Assembly (NCBI GenBank): GCA_025612245.1 | Contig: JAAXKQ010000008.1 | Location: 1-64,000 of the forward strand | Length of the DNA: 64,000 nt | Origin: Ignavibacteria bacterium | GTDB taxonomy: Bacteria > Bacteroidota > Ignavibacteria > Ignavibacteriales > SURF-24 | Direction: 5' to 3' | In this document: positions 61,863 to 64,000 of the stretch, piece after piece | Numbering within the stretch: the first letter of the stretch is position 1 | Layout: each line of letters begins with the position of its first letter | Notes under the pieces: generated by a model | Databases searched by the model: none | What the model was told of the DNA's origin: nothing | The model's input: only the letters and a program-made list of their open reading frames with translations | Translations under genes and position numbers: made by a program

Positions 61863-62033
61863 TTTTTATCCTTTCATTTGTTATAGATACATACTCAAAA
61901 CCTATGACACCCCCTATTAAGCCGGTCATATCGCTTCTTTTCAATGAAAAACAAATGAAATAAATTTCAAGCCCGATATTAATGGGGAGTGGAAAGCGTG
62001 ACAAATGGAGAGAGAGGAAGGAAGGAAGAAAGC

Positions 62034-62081
62034 CTGCCTTCAAATAGCGGGGTACTCTGGCATTTGAAGGCAGTTTTTTTT
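62034..62081 (+). terminator. Strong intrinsic terminator with plus-strand U-tract
   Basis: CTGCCTTCAAAT-...-ATTTGAAGGCAG-TTTTTTTT. Confidence 0.8.
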
Positions 62082-62123
62082 AAGAATTGCTTTTTATGTG
62101 TAGAGCCGCATGCCCCCCTTGGT

Positions 62124-62384
62124 CTACAGGCTCCTGCGGCCAACAATCATCCTGTAAACTCCAAGCACTATGACGGCCCCCACTACGGCTCCGATAAACC
62201 CGGCCGACTGCCCGGGCCCGTATAAGCCCAGCATCCTGCCCAGGAATGTGGCAACTACCGCTCCAATAATTCCCAGAATAATTGTTATTATGCAGCCTCC
62301 CGGGTCTTTCCCCGGCATAAGCAGCTTTGCTAATGCGCCCGCAATCCCGCCAATAATTATTGCCCCGATTAAATGAAACATCAA
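62124..62384 (-). CDS. GlsB/YeaQ/YmgE family (transglycosylase-associated) small membrane protein
   Basis: IIGGIAGALAKLLMPGKDPGGCIITIILGIIGAVVATFLGRMLG. Confidence 0.9.
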   Translation of the reverse strand: MMFHLIGAIIIGGIAGALAKLLMPGKDPGGCIITIILGIIGAVVATFLGRMLGLYGPGQSAGFIGAVVGAVIVLGVYRMIVGRRSL

Positions 62385-62568
62385 GCCCTCTTGCTTTTTT
62401 GTGTTTGCCTTAAATTTATTTTACCCATACTATGACTTACATTCAATTAATTTTAAGGGCACTTCCGGGGTATGCGTAAGGATTATTAATTTTCTTGATT
62501 TCATCCCGGGAAAGGAGTATTTTCGGACTATATGATCTGATAACATTTCAAAACAAAACCCCTGGAAT

Positions 62569-63414
62569 ATGATGAAAAGAAAAGTAGTTAAAATAGACGA
62601 GGAACTCTGCGACGGCTGCGGCGCCTGCATCCCCAACTGCGCCGAAGGAGCCCTGCAGTTAATTGACGGCAAGGCACGACTCATAAGCGACCTCTTCTGC
62701 GACGGCCTCGGCGCCTGCCTTGGACACTGTCCGCAAGGAGCAATTGAAGTTGAGGAAAGGGAAGCCGAGCCTTACGATGAGAAAAGGGTAATGGAATATA
62801 TCGTAAAAGGAGGGAAAAACGTCATCGCGGCACACCTCCTGCACATGAAAGAGCATAACGAGCTCGGATACCTTAAAGAGGCAGTGGAATACCTGAATGA
62901 AAATGGAATTGAAATACCTCTGAACCTTCAGGCTCCCGAAAACCATGCCCACCACGCCGGCTGCCCCGGGGCCAGGACGGTTGAGTTTGAAAGGACAACG
63001 GAACCCCAGAGAAAAGACGCCCCCATAAGACAGTCCTTGCTCAGGCAGTGGCCGGTTCAGATGCATTTGCTTAATCCTTCCGCTTCATATTTTAAGAATG
63101 CCGACCTGCTTCTTGCTGCCGACTGTACGGCTTTTGCCGCGCCCGACTTCCAGCAGGATTTTCTTTACGGAAAAACGCTTGCCATTGCTTGCCCGAAACT
63201 CGACCAGGGTAAGGACATTTACCTGGAGAAACTCCGCGTGATGATCGAGGAAACAGGAATTAAATCAATTACGGTTTTAATTATGGAAGTCCCTTGCTGC
63301 CGCGGACTTTTGCAGCTTGCACAGCAGGCAGCTGCACTTTCCGGCAGGGAAGTGCCAATTAACGTTATTGTGCTCAGCATTGAAGGAAAGAAAATTCTGG
63401 AAAGGGAAGTTTAA
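62569..63414 (+). CDS. 4Fe-4S ferredoxin-domain protein
   Basis: CDGCGACIPNCAEGALQL and CDGLGACLGHCPQGAIEV; C-terminal domain conserved-looking but unnamed. Confidence 0.88.
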   Translation: MMKRKVVKIDEELCDGCGACIPNCAEGALQLIDGKARLISDLFCDGLGACLGHCPQGAIEVEEREAEPYDEKRVMEYIVKGGKNVIAAHLLHMKEHNELGYLKEAVEYLNENGIEIPLNLQAPENHAHHAGCPGARTVEFERTTEPQRKDAPIRQSLLRQWPVQMHLLNPSASYFKNADLLLAADCTAFAAPDFQQDFLYGKTLAIACPKLDQGKDIYLEKLRVMIEETGIKSITVLIMEVPCCRGLLQLAQQAAALSGREVPINVIVLSIEGKKILEREV

Positions 63415-63466
63415 TTTTCTCCCGGTATAGGGAATTTCTTGATCGGGACTTTGTGTAACGGTTGCC

Positions 63467-63490
63467 CCGGGCGAGCTATAGCTCGCCCGG
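63467..63490. repeat. Perfect 24-bp palindrome between convergent genes
   Basis: CCGGGCGAGCTATAGCTCGCCCGG is its own reverse complement. Confidence 0.9.
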
Positions 63491-63509
63491 ATGTCACGGT
63501 AATGAACTT

Positions 63510-64000
63510 TCAACCCCTTGTCTTTACCAGGCATCTTAAAGCCTCTGCAACACTCCAGGCCTGTGCTATGCATCCCCTTGGGGTAAACGGCGCCTCGGCA
63601 TCAAATATCTCGCTTATGGATCCCACGCAGGCTTCGTTCAAGTGGCTTGAAAAGCCGCTCAGGAACTTGCGCGCTCCTTTTGTATTGTTATCATTTAATT
63701 TAAGCCACGCGTCTATAAAAGGTCCTATCAGCCAGGCCCATACCGTCCCCTGGTGATATGCGGCGTCGCGTGCGCGCAGGTCGCCGAAATATTTTGCCTT
63801 ATAGTCCGTGCTCTCCGGGGACAGTGACCTGAGTCCCATTGGGGTAAGAAGCCTTTCTTCCACCACCTTCATCACGGGCTCCCATTTGTCCCGGTTAAGT
63901 ACCGGGTTTGGAAGTGAAATTGCAAAGACCTGGTTTGGGCGGCATGAGGCGTCGTCTCCTTTTTCGCCGTCAAGTACGTCATAAAGGTATCCGCCCTGCT
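63510..64000 (-). CDS. Glycogen debranching enzyme (amylo-alpha-1,6-glucosidase), C-terminal part, truncated by window edge
   Basis: Frame continues to 64000: QGGYLYDVLDGEKGDDASCRPNQVFAISLPNPVL...GLRSLSPESTDYKAKYFGDLRARDAAYHQGTVWAWLIGPFIDAWLK. Confidence 0.93.
   Translation of the reverse strand, partial: QGGYLYDVLDGEKGDDASCRPNQVFAISLPNPVLNRDKWEPVMKVVEERLLTPMGLRSLSPESTDYKAKYFGDLRARDAAYHQGTVWAWLIGPFIDAWLKLNDNNTKGARKFLSGFSSHLNEACVGSISEIFDAEAPFTPRGCIAQAWSVAEALRCLVKTRG

Noticed and set aside
1-64000. CRISPR array, prophage, rRNA operon, defence island or biosynthetic gene cluster
   Set aside because: No regularly spaced repeats, phage structural genes, rRNA-like sequence, or recognisable defence/BGC signature genes were seen on either strand.

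Overview
The window is a coding-dense bacterial chromosome segment. Gene content, Shine-Dalgarno-type starts, a TonB receptor/lipoprotein pair and TTGAACTTTGAACC-type repeats suggest the Bacteroidota/Chlorobi/Ignavibacteria group; this is inference only. The largest feature is a 12-gene, apparently complete minus-strand complex I operon (nuoA-B-CD-E-F-G-H-I-J-K-L-M-N, about 34956-49650). Other recognisable genes include valS, an ADP-forming acyl-CoA synthetase, sodC, a quinol-type NO reductase, gnd-pgl, a BaeRF-type protein, nudC-pdxH, miaA, two ECF sigma/anti-sigma modules, a duplicated PRC-barrel gene, a TonB receptor/lipoprotein pair, a Y-family radical SAM (Elp3-like)/DUF6873-like pair, and the 3' end of a glycogen debranching enzyme. 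No CRISPR array, intact mobile element, tRNA/rRNA, phage or obvious defence island was seen, and no clear undescribed multi-gene system is evident. The most useful second-look signals are outside the ORF track: (i) a leader before the PRC-barrel gene with two mutually exclusive pairings (18776-18912); (ii) a structured intergenic unit with a 25-codon ORF behind a strong SD, facing nuoN (34736-34957); (iii) REP-like GCCCCGATGAGGG(G)C elements beside a frameshifted Y1 (HUH) transposase remnant (53689-54090); (iv) a MazF/PemK toxin C-terminal relic just after a glycosyltransferase (59046-59193); and (v) an internally repeated membrane protein (60162-61862). All calls come from reading sequence and translations by eye; no database search was run.
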